DNA of 64,000 bases, from contig OY728123.1 in assembly GCA_963277665.1 (NCBI GenBank), positions 628,926,915 through 628,990,914 of the forward strand, read 5' to 3'. How positions within the stretch are numbered: position 1 is the first letter of the stretch; each line of letters starts with the position of its first letter. The translations under genes were made by a program, and so were the position numbers. Source of the DNA: Viscum album. Taxonomy: Eukaryota; Streptophyta; Magnoliopsida; Santalales; Viscaceae. Under the pieces are notes generated by a model, which searched no databases, had not been told where the DNA came from, and saw only the letters and a list, made by a program, of their open reading frames with translations. Shown piece after piece: positions 50,001 through 61,333 of this stretch.

Positions 50001-51865
50001 AAATATCATTTGTTGGAAATATACTTCTTAAAATCTGTTTTATCAATTTCTTTTCAAATTTTAATCTTTCAACTTCCTTAAATATTTGTATATATTATAA
50101 GCATAATCCTATAATATAATTTTTCCCAAAGCATGGAACTTAAAGAATTTATAATTCTTGACTTAATTTTAATTGTTATTTTTAGAACATTTCCCTAATG
50201 TTATAATGTATGAATCTACATTCATACAATAATTAGTCACTTTCTTCCATTTCATTTAACTATTTCAGCCTTCTAATTCCAATCAAAATTGACCAACATT
50301 ATTGTTCTTATCACTGATGGATAATTTATAAGATTATTAATAGAATGAAAACAATTTATTTTTTGATTTTAACGATTATGTAATTTCCTTGATAGAAATT
50401 TCAAATAAATTTTTTTGATTTGGTCAAAGAATTTTCTACAATAAATAAATTTTAATTGAGAAATTTATTTAAAAATAATAATTTATTTTATTTTCACATA
50501 ACTGACTTTTAAATAAGGTTTAGGAGGGAAACCCAAAAAATATTAACACAGGTTGTTCAAGTTGTTCCTCTATCCATTTTCTGTATTTTACTGATCCTTA
50601 TCTCATTTAATAACATAGGGGCCTCCAAGCTCATAATTTCAACTTTTTTCCATAAATCAAGTGCTAATAAAAATATAATTGTGCACCACAATACTTGAAC
50701 CTTTTTAATATACCAATTTTATCATGGGGCCACACTAGAACCTATTAACAAAAATGGAGACCCATTAAATACACCATATCCTCTTATCACCTTCATCCCA
50801 AAAAAACCCTCTTTACATTTCAGCCTGAGGACTCCCCCCACTAAGCATGAATGGTGGGAAACCAAAAAAATGAGGATGGGGGTCTAAGTTCAAACATAGG
50901 GAAATAACCATATGTGTATGATAGCTTATATTCAAGAACCACTTGGTCTTTGATCTTTCATAATCTCATGAAACTTCCATATTTCTTAAATGATTTAATT
51001 TATTTCACTATATTTTCATGAAAATATTATTCACATATTTGAAATCACCATATATATTGAATTATTAAGATATTTTATCAATGAATCATTAGCTTTATTC
51101 AATTCATTCACTTCCATTTCAATATTCCATTATTCGTTTACACACTCTAAGCGATCCATTATCAATTGAAACTCTATTATTGATTCCTCATCACTACATT
51201 AAAATTCATTTGGCATATATCCATTTATATTTGGATTAATAAAAAATTATAAATAAATTCATAACATCATTCAATGTATAAATCCTCTTATACTATATCC
51301 TATTCTTCAAGAGAATATTGCATACCATGTTTTGATAGAATATTATTTTTCATTAATGAATTATTCTCTCCTATGAAATTAGAAAATTTTAACTCTTTGA
51401 GTACTTTAAATCTTTTTTAGATATAATGATCATTGGATTTGATCATCCTCTGCATCACTTTTTTTCTTCATAATTTGACTACCTAACAAGTACTAATCAT
51501 TCAATAATTGAAACACGTAAATGGTGGTTTTAATTTGTACAGTTTATTTACATGGTACATTTCGTTAATGAAGAATGGTATGAATTCATTGAAGATCAAT
51601 GTTTCATATTTATATTTTATTTGATCCAAATATTACTTATATTTATTAATATTGTTCCTGTTTTTAAAATGTGGAATAATTTCATCATTTTTAATCATTT
51701 CATCAAAATGGATTCCCCTGTCTCATCTCATATTCTAGCACAATTTTTTAGCATATATATGGTAAAAATTCCAATGTCATCAACCAAAATTTAACAATAT
51801 TTTTATAAAAAACATTAATAAAAATTCCCATTAAATACTTTATAATTATTGAATTTTCTAGAAGG
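47093..51865. other. Unresolved AT-rich stretch
   Basis: No LTR pair, pol motif or host gene could be identified. Most of it is very AT-rich with C favoured over G on the plus strand, as in the interiors of the known minus-strand elements, so an older decayed element is likely. Small frames at 49,218-49,403 and 51,552-51,794 match nothing. A GC-richer island lies at about 50,515-50,930. Confidence 0.6.
50515..50930. other. GC-richer island of about 415 bp, unassigned
   Basis: Noticeably more G and C than its surroundings, with 'ataggggcctccaagctc', 'catggggccacac' and 'cagcctgaggactcccccc'. No terminal repeats, open frame or known motif was found. It could be a younger short insertion or a piece of another LTR. 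Confidence 0.4.
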
Positions 51866-54366
51866 TATTATAGTTTTGAATTGAGATAATTATCATATTC
51901 ATCCTCGTAAATAAGTCACACACAAATTCAATTTATCTTAACTAAATAGAATTAAATTCAATATTTTGTAATTTTATATATAAATAAATTTATTTATTAT
52001 CTCCCTCATTGATTAAATTAATTCATATCAACAATGAGTTCGTTATTGTTTAACCCCATAATCATGTATACTCCCTCTCTTAGAGTTATGTGAGTAAAGA
52101 AATACACACCCTTTCATTGGATTCAATTCATGTCATAAGAGATTAGGATTTACCAAATTCATTGTGAATACCTAAAATCATATTAAAAATTTTCACATAC
52201 CAACTTTGATATCTCATTCAATTGGGTTGTAAAAAAATCTCTATAAGAGAAGAAGGGATTTTTCAGTCTATACAAGTTGAAAAAAAAAAGAATACATTCA
52301 TGAAAACAACCTTTGGGGTTCGTTTCACAAAACTAGATACACCAATAGGCATGAAATATATGATAATATTGTGTAAATATTCAATAATAGAGTCAAATAG
52401 TGGTAGAAATAATTAAAATAAAAAACAAACCAATCCCACAACATATAATCAATGTAAAACCCAAAAATTTCTCAAAACCAACATTTGATAATTCCATATG
52501 TCTGGTGGGAAAAATCAACCATCTCACCATCAGATGTTAAAACCCCAAAAACAAAAAAACATGATTACTCATTTTGGAACCATGTACCTTCCTATATAAT
52601 ACAAAGAAAGGTATACCCACACATGAGGGTATGTGCAGGGTGTGATAAAAATATGCCCAGTGATATCCCACCTATATGACATCTGTAGACATTTTTAAGT
52701 AATCCAAATATTCTAATTTTAAAATAAAATAGTCAAATATATACAATTTTCAATAGTTTAATATTAAAAATTAAAATTAAACCATCCTAATATCTTATAA
52801 ATGATTACATAAATTTTAATTATTGTTAAAAAAATATTATTACTTTCAAAATCAATCATTATAAATCCATTTCAAAACCAAATTATAATGTAAAGTACCC
52901 TTAGTATGATATTGGTCATGGATAACTATATTTTTAAAACAATAACCAGCCATAACCAGCTCCCACTAATCATTTCCCTATAGCTGTATCCAACGGGGTT
53001 AAATTAATACCCAGATGTGTGACTCCCCAAACAATGTCAGGTTAAATAGGTCCTCGATACTCCTTCCAACAAAGCAATGGAACACCTCGATTTATGATTC
53101 TCCCTAAAAATAAAGGGCATTTACCAAAAACAAACCCCCACATAAGAATATATGGATCCAATGTTATACACATATAAAATGCTTCAAAAGTTCTTATCAA
53201 AATTTAAGAATCAATTCCAAAACCTTATTAATTATCAAAATCATTCCATGAAATATAGTTTTCTAAAATAAATCAATAGTGCTTCGAAATCATATTTTTT
53301 GAGTAAAATTCAGAGGGGAAAACTATTTTAAATAAAAATTATCCATATAAACATTTCAATAAATAATATATTGTTATATTTAAAATTTAAAATTTCTATT
53401 TAGAACTGATAATGTATGTATATTTTATAAAACAAAGGATTTAGACAAACTCACCCACTATAAAAATTGGAATTCCAAAAATTCAATTAGATTGATATTA
53501 CAAAAGAATAATAGGTCTCTAAGCAATAAGAAACAATACTAATATAGGTTATCTCAATAAAAGATAAACAATTCCTACATTTCTATAATGATGTAAATAT
53601 GACAAAACAATTTCCTTCATAATTCTTAAAGAAAACCCAAGGATAATAAAAGGTATAGAAAATTATTCCCATTATCCTAAATTATATTTAATAAATCCAA
53701 ATATAACACTTGAAAATAAATATATTTAGTCTCCACATCCCTGATCTAAGGTTATATTATAGAATAAGATATGGGATCTATAATAATGATGATGAAAAAA
53801 TACATGACCTTGAAGAAGATTAGTCCAAAAAACATAGATCCATCAAAATCAATCACCAGGAGATAAAGAATATCCAAAATCACCAAGTAGAGACTTCTTG
53901 ATTGAGATACTATACCAATTGAATAATAAATGAGTAAATTAGTGGTTTTTTTGCCTTAAAATTAAGATTTCATATTAATTAATTAACATCACATGGTTTT
54001 CCTATATGTCTTTTCAAACCTTGTTCCTATTTTTTCCTACTGTATAAACCACATGGTTTGGTACAAAGTTTTAAAAAAATTTCACTAACCATGTGAAATA
54101 TATTTATAACATATCTCATGTTTTTAAATGATACATTCATGGTTTGTAATAACTTTTCACTTAGCCATGTGACCTCTTAGTTAATTCAAAAATAGGTTTC
54201 ACGTGTTCTTGGGATGATTTGCATGATATGGACTAACCATGAATTGTCCCAGAAAACAATAATTAAACCTAAAATATTTCACCTAAAATATCATATAAAA
54301 TCTTAGAACTAGATATAGATAAAACAAAAGGATATATAAACCGGAAAGTTATTTTGAGATGTCATA
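51866..54366 (-). repeat. RT-5 3' LTR
   Basis: Starts 'tattatagttttgaatt' (partner 'tatcactcctgaattcc') and ends 'gagatgtcata'. Sample matches are 52,301 with 59,262 ('acaacctttggggttcg' with 'accaccttttggaatta') and 52,616 with 59,579 ('gcagggtgtgataaaaatatg' type). Open frames at 52,222-52,416 and 52,485-52,679 lie in the LTR and are not genes. Confidence 0.85.
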
Positions 54367-54960
54367 TATTTTCAAGCCATATCACTTTCTATACTAAAAT
54401 GTATGGTCATAAATGTATGATCCAAAAATAAATATGGTTATATATCTCTCATAAATGATTCCCCATTCCAAGTATCATGATAATGGATTCTTTTCCTCCA
54501 TAATACATAGACTAATAAAAGATACCTTACATAAAGGAGTTTCTCCTTGGAACTATGAACCAACATAATTTCCTCGATCATAGAAACATTCACTTCTATG
54601 GAATGTTATTCCAAATTCAAGACTAGTGAAAGATCAGAATGATATTTCTAATATGGAGATAGATGAAATACATTTTGAATAAAATTAAACAAATATATTA
54701 ACAGAAAATTATATTCTATCTTCTTAATTCACTCAATAATATTAGATTGACCAACATATCTTAGATCCAACTTACCCTAATTCCCTTGATGATGGTTACC
54801 CAACTGAGGTGATACATTCATGAAAACAAGGTCACCAACTAAGAATATGAAAGGATTGTGCTAGTGATGTACATCAAAATTATGTAAACTCTTAGCAATA
54901 ACAAAAAAATATATTCATATAAATTGGATCATCTTTGTTTTATCTTAGAAAATGAAAGGT
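54367..54960 (-). pseudogene. RT-5 integrase C-terminal remnant
   Basis: Minus-strand translation of about 54,730-54,870 gives FLVGDLVFMNVSPQLG followed by GKLDLRYVGQSNIIE. This is the integrase tail motif (F-x-V-G-D-x-V-F-L-K-V-S-P-x-x-G ... G-K-L-S-P-R-Y-I-G-P-F-E-I-L-E). The distal end toward the LTR is more damaged. Stops are present. Confidence 0.85.
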
Positions 54961-55600
54961 CCCACAAGAAAAACATCAGAGAATATGACCAACAAAGAGG
55001 AAATTTATAAGGGTAACCACATAGATCCTTAAATGGACACAATACGATAGATTACTAGAAACTTTTGATAAAAGAAAACTCAGCTAGTTAGTCTAAAATC
55101 CCAAGATTATAAATAATTTATAATTAAAATAAAATCATATCCAACATTATCTGGATAGCATGATTTTATGAACACATATCGGATGATGGTATGTCATAAT
55201 CAATCTTACGTGGATCCTTATCACCACCTAGAGACTCTTCTATAACCTAGAAGTAAATATATGTTCTGTATAATAAATATTAGAACGTGTTACACCAAAA
55301 AACCTTAAAAAATACTTAAAATATTTCCCATAAACTATTAACTTTAGTGATGACCTGATTCGGAATGAGGTGCGCTGAATATTTCACCTGATCAATCACC
55401 ACCCTGGAAAAATTCATCCATCAAGGAATTTGTGGTAAATTATTGAATAAATATATAGAAATATCATCCAATTAATAATTGGGATACAAAGATGCTGAAT
55501 TAGTCTATAAGTATTTTATTTATCTTCCTTAATCTACTCATCAGTATTACAATGACATAGAGGGTCAGCTATGTCACAGTTAATTTTTATTTATCATAAC
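54961..55600 (-). pseudogene. RT-5 integrase core remnant
   Basis: About 55,330-55,440 reads VVIDQVKYSAHLIPNQVITK, the counterpart of V-V-D-R-L-T-K-S-A-H-F-I-P-x-x-x-x-Y at the start of the catalytic core. The first catalytic Asp is kept (VVIDQ). The later S-D-R-D block could not be read with confidence. Confidence 0.8.
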
Positions 55601-56070
55601 TAACTATTAATTCCATAATACATATTCATAGTGATATGTGGAAAAACCTATGTAAAACTATTCCAATACTATATCATGGCCTTCCCAAAAGATTCTAGGA
55701 TGTTGAATATACTCTTAATGAAAATTTACCTTTCTAAAGGGAAATACTATCTGACAATGGCCTCCCCAATATATAATTATTCAGTGATTTCATTAAACTC
55801 ATTATCCTACTATTTCTCTAGATGAATTCACTCAATAAGAGAATATTTCAATGAGGAACAGGATAAAATTATGCATTTCTCATCCTCCATTGAGTCATAG
55901 TGTATCTAAGAAAAGATTCCCTTGATATTACATACCACCATATAATCTATGTCTGTGTGAGAAGACAATTCCCTACTAATTGTGTCAGCAAAAATATGCC
56001 TCTTCCTTCGGGTGTAGGTGATGTTAATGTAAAAAATCTGAAGGAATTACACACATCACCTCTACCTAAG
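55601..56070 (-). pseudogene. RT-5 integrase N-terminal / linker region
   Basis: Lies between the integrase core and the RNase H fragment. No zinc-binding His/Cys pattern was readable. The plus-strand frames at 55,631-55,825 and 55,900-56,112 are antisense to pol and are rejected as genes. Confidence 0.5.
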
Positions 56071-56071
56071 T

Positions 56072-56275
56072 TCAAGTCTCTCTATGAGAATATATTTCTG
56101 AGACAATTATGATTATAATATATAGTGAACCTCTTCCCCCAAAATGTATTTTCTTCAACCCAATAGATAATTCATATTTTAAGTAAGTTAATGTCATGTG
56201 TGGGATATATAATTTCATGTGGAAGAAGCTGACGAGTGTCATCATCCACCACATGGTCTCCCTATATAAGAACAA
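56072..56275 (-). pseudogene. RT-5 RNase H fragment
   Basis: A 67-codon open stretch. LYIPHMTLTYLKYELSIGLK aligns with the N-Y-P-T-H-D-L-E-L-A-A-V-V-F-A-L-K-x-W block of gypsy RNase H after a small shift, and IVSEIYSHRE fits the S-L-x-Y-I-F-T-Q-K-E block that follows. The match is weaker than in RT-1 but the position, directly after the RT connection, is right. Not a separate gene. Confidence 0.65.
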
Positions 56276-57300
56276 AAACCATACATGAACCTATGGCTTC
56301 ACAATACACCACATATACCTACCATATTCTAGAAAATCATGATAAGAGATGATCCAAGGTTCCATTTAAACTTTCCAAAGAATTACTATCATTTTTTTAC
56401 TATGATGATTTTAATTATAGTCAATCGTGATGAAATATTTGAATAGTATTTCAAAACATTCTGATTAAAGCTAGTTAAAACCAATATTATATATATCTAA
56501 ATGAAATTATGTGTCTTATCCCATGATAAGACAACCTTCACCTTCACATAATCAACTGAGACAACATGTTCTTAAACCAAATGTCCTCAGAGCATCACAT
56601 CCATAATCCATAAGTCACATTTTCATAACATAGAATAATGATGGTGATTCATAAATATTATCAAAACCATTTAAAAAATATTCTCATGATAATACTTGGG
56701 GTTTTAATAAAATATGATATCAACCATAAATTCCATAAAAAGGTGTCGATATACTAGGGGAAAATATGGTTCATCAAAGAAATAAAAAGAAGTGGCCTTA
56801 ATTAGCCCACTCTACAACACAATATATTTAAAGTTGACATAACTACTCTAAAATGTATTATTTGTGATATAAAACTCCTTATCTATGAGATTATGACAAC
56901 ATTTCCAAAGGGTGAACAAGAAAACCCACATTTCATCCTCAAAACAATCACCCATTAAATCAATACTATAAAAAGTATATTTATTCTTATTCATCACTCG
57001 ATTATACATCATATAGTTGGCACAATGGTGGATAGTTTCATCATCCTTATTATTAAAAATAATAGTACATTTCTATAGTGACACAATAAAATGACTAAAA
57101 CTATTAAATTTTAAATCATCCATTGGAATATTCTACTCTTTTATCTCATTGAGTTCCATATGATAAAAAGTTATATAAATCAGCCAAATTCATGGCATCG
57201 GGTTGATCAAAAACTATATCTTTTTTTGGTGTAATACTATGTTATTATTTGGGGAATACATTAAAAAAAATCTGTCACACTAAAGGATGAACACAATAAG
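56276..57300 (-). pseudogene. RT-5 reverse transcriptase remnant, one catalytic Asp lost
   Basis: About 56,400-56,545 reads VDYVKVKVVLSWDKTHNFI, then SSRLTII, matching the RT connection (V-D-P-x-K-V-E-A-V-L-x-W-x-x-P-T ... S-x-I-A-x-P-L-T-x-L-T). The catalytic box at about 56,719-56,735 reads FMVDII where the family has F-x-D-D-I-L, so the first Asp is Val. Fingers and palm should extend to about 57,300. Several stops; inactive. Confidence 0.82.
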
Positions 57301-58833
57301 AGGACTCACTAAGAACTCAACTACAAAAGTCTTTATCAGACTCTCTAATTCCTAAAAAGGGGGTATGTCTCACCTAAACCACATATCCCATTCACCCTAA
57401 AACACATTAGTGATCCCACCAATGGTATTAATGGCTATTTACAAATATTATACATCAACATATATATGATGGTAACCCAATCGATCCATCCTTAAGAAAA
57501 TATAAATGATATTCTGATCATGAACCAAAAATTCCCAAGATAACTCAGTATTAAAGTTGAAGAAAAAACATGTGGGGAATCAAAAACCATGCTCCATTTT
57601 ATTTCAACATGGCATCACAAACACTATAACACATGACATAAGTCCCATAGGATGTTTCAAAAGATTCGAAAAACATGAAGATGCAAAAGAGTGTGAGGCA
57701 CCAACATAAAATAGAGAAGTTTCCACATATGATGGAATAAAAATTGTACATCTAATTATCATTGGGATTTAGTCAACTTACACTGGAATCACTTATATTT
57801 CATGAAACTGCATCACTAAATAGGTCTATGGTTGTATTCATGTATGATTAAAAACTACCAAATATGAATTAATTCTTATTGGAGATGGTGAAACTGAACT
57901 ATATCTACCTTTAGAGATATCTTGATACAACCGCTAAAATTAACATAAGAGACCATAAGACTGTTATATTTCTATAGTTAAGAAAAATAAAATATAATGT
58001 TCCCTATAATTATGAACCTGTATAAGTTCATCAAAAAAACTATACCGACTACTGATTATGTGGAGGAAATTGGTTGTTGTGTACTACCACCAACATGTCT
58101 ATGAGTCTCGTTTCACTTCATCTTCATTCCATGTGATCCACTAATGATTCCACTATATTGAGGAGGAAGTTCATTAAAAACTAAACTTCTTGATAGATCA
58201 ATTTATTCCATCAGTGCTCTATCTAAAACATCCCCATAGTGGATAATTTTTTCATGAACACTAAATGATAAATTTCTATTTTTAAATCCATTTTAAATCT
58301 TTAAGCCTTCAAATTTTTATTTTACAGAACCTCAAGAGAAAAATAGACCAATTTTGAAAAAAATTAAAAATAAACTATCACCCTAAAATCTCTTAAAAAT
58401 ATATAGAATCACTAAATACATCATTATATTCATTCAAATTAGGTGAAACAAATAATAGAATATGGTATTGAAGTCTATCCACTCAATGCCCTCATGTTGT
58501 TTCCCCGGGACCATTATATCCCACCATAATCTTTGAGGTCCCATGTGATTAAAGATTGAATACTTCACACTAATAAATTCTATATTAACCATGTTGTTAA
58601 TTATCTGGTGAATCATTTCAAACTATCCAACAACTCTATGAGGGCTATAACTATCCATAAATGATGGTGGATTTTGGGTGAGTAATTCCAGAGCTTAATT
58701 TTTTCACCTCCTTTTCTTGATTATGCTTCCCTGTCCTTATTTTGAGTAATAGGTTATTTCTATTACACTATAAAAACTTATTATATTATATACAAAACAA
58801 TGTTTTTATTAATCAAAGGGTTTCCTTATGAAT
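57301..58833 (-). pseudogene. RT-5 protease and gag region
   Basis: Position between RT and the 5' LTR implies protease and gag. The length is normal but I could not read a zinc knuckle or protease triad. A minus-strand 60-codon frame at 58,434-58,616 falls in the expected gag N-terminal part. No clear tRNA-Met primer site was found left of 58,834. Confidence 0.5.
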
Positions 58834-61333
58834 TATCACTCCTGAATTCCACTTAGGAATCACGAGGAAGACTTCTAATAAACTTAGTACTATATCATTG
58901 AAAAAAACAAACATAAATAGAAAATAAATATATATTTAATTAATATAAAATAATCAAAGAACTAATATAAGGTCAAATATCAACCAAAGATATGAAATTG
59001 CTAATATCCATTCATAATTTAATGCTCATTATGACAAGTACAGACAAGACACTCACTCATAACCTAAAACATATGTTCTAAAAAAAATATCTTTTTCTAC
59101 CAAATCTCCAAAAACATGATAATATGGGGAAATACCTTTCTAAAATACCAATTGGTCACTAACTAACATCTATAATCCCTCATAATATCTTCTAAACTAG
59201 TTTTCAATAAGTCCCTAAGGGTGTTCCCAGTCCCCACTCGCTGGATATAAGAACCTAGGTTTCAAAAACCACCTTTTGGAATTAATTTTACAAACATGAT
59301 ACTAAAACCTTCATGAAATATAATATAGTGATGGTTAAATATGTTATTACATATTAAAATATTTTTACTATTTCATAAAAGAATAAAAATCCAAACAAAT
59401 AATATATAGTATATAAAAAAACCCAATGTAGTCAAAACCAATAATGATTTACACTATGTGTCAGATTGGTAACAATCTACCTTATTGCCCCCAGATACTC
59501 AAGACCAACAAAAATAAGAAACACAATAACTCATCTAATTGTATTTCCCTTTCCAACATCACATAATCATGGTCTATACACACCTAAAGGTACGTCCAAG
59601 GTGTGAGAAAAACATGACCAGTGGGATCCCACGTAATATTACATAAGCAGTCTTTGCTAAATAATCTAAATGTGCACATTTTAAAATAAAACAAGGAATG
59701 ATATACACTTTTACATATTTTATTATAAACCATAGGAATTACCAATTTTAAACAGTTTATATACATTTTTACTTAATATAATTTTTAAATCACTTCAAAA
59801 CACACAATTCACCACTTTTAAAGCTTGCATCACAAATCCATTTTTTGAACATAGCACAATGGAAAGTACACTTAGTATAACATAGGTTGGGATAAATATG
59901 ATAATAATTATATGACTATTAATTTATAGTGTGAACTAAAACTATCCTTGTCATGTCATCCAATGGATTATTGGAATTGCACAATGTTTTCTTCCAACTA
60001 TGATTCCATCTAAACTAGCACCTAACACACCCTAGAAAGGATCACAGAAATACCTTGAAGTGTGATGACCCTAAAAATCATTGAGAATTGATGAAAGAAA
60101 ACCTCATCTTATATACCCATGTATACCTTATGTTTTACATAAAAAATGGTTCAGAAGGGATTATCTCAATTTAAGAATAAATTACACAATCCTTTTCTAC
60201 ATCAACGCCATACTCTAAAATCCACATTTCTAAATTAAATCAACTTTACAATGAAATGAATTTTTTTTTTATAAAATACAAAGGGTAAAAATTATATTAA
60301 CAAACACAACATATATATTTCTTTAAATCAAAGGTCATTATGATGAAAATTTAGAAATCATTTTTTGAAATAAGAAGTCGTATGTAGCTCATAAATCAAA
60401 GAGTTTAGATGAAACCACCACCCTTAACACTTTTAATTCCAAAAATTAAACTAGATTCATGATCAAATGGAATAATAGTGGAATCAATAATGATATATAA
60501 TCCAAAATCATGAATTCATAATCAATAATCCTTAATTCATCAATTTATAGAAGAAAGGAAATGGGAAAAGAAACATAGCTCCACAATTCTTAAAAAACAC
60601 AAAATTATAATTGATAACCTAGAAAACATTCCCAATTACATGTTGGATATATAAGATACCTAGTTAAATCATTCCATAAAGTATATATATATACTCAATT
60701 GTCCTAATATAAGGTTTTTTTCAAGGGGAAAAGTAAGGATCTGGAAGAGTAATGAAGAAATAATAAATAATCATGAAGAATCTTGATATAATCCTAAAGT
60801 ATCCATCTAAATCGATCGCTAGGATAAAATTAATCTCCAAAATCACCATGTAGAGTCTTTTAAGAAGAGATTTTATTCTAATGAAAGAAAAATGAGGCAG
60901 ATTATATGTGTTTTCTATTAAACAAATATAGAATAACTTATTACCATTATATTATTTTCGACACTATTTGTCAAAAAAATGTGTCAACCATGCACCCATT
61001 TCTAGGCTACTGGATAATACACACATTTTAGTAGCATGGTTTGAGAAAAAATGTACCAACTATGAAAAAATCAGTTTTCCTATATTTTATGGTTTGAGGA
61101 TAAAGCCATATAGTTTTGACTAACCATTCACCTAACCAAGTTCCCTCCTCTGGAACTACATAAATGGTTACACAGTTTTCTAGAATGACCTTACTGGTTT
61201 ATACTAACTATTCACCTTACCATTAATATTTCTATAAACACTGAAAAAAAATAAAACATTTACCTGAAATAACCTTATATATTCTTAAAGACAGATATGA
61301 TAAAAAGGATATTCATAAATGAATGTGTTGATA
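58834..61333 (-). repeat. RT-5 5' LTR
   Basis: Starts 'tatcactcctgaattcc', a decayed form of TGTCACGCCC-type plant LTR edges, and ends 'gtgttgata'. It pairs with the left LTR throughout. The minus frame at 59,584-59,766 is a chance opening. Confidence 0.85.

Larger units (their letters stand above)
51866..61333 (-). mobile_element. RT-5: Ty3/gypsy LTR retrotransposon
   Basis: LTRs 51,866-54,366 and 58,834-61,333 (2,501 and 2,500 bases) at a nearly constant offset of about 6,960-6,970. The 4.47-kb interior has integrase tail, integrase, RNase H and RT remnants in order on the minus strand. No matching 5-bp target duplication was seen (gaagg on the left, gtttg on the right), so ends may be off by a few bases or the site has decayed. 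Confidence 0.88.
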
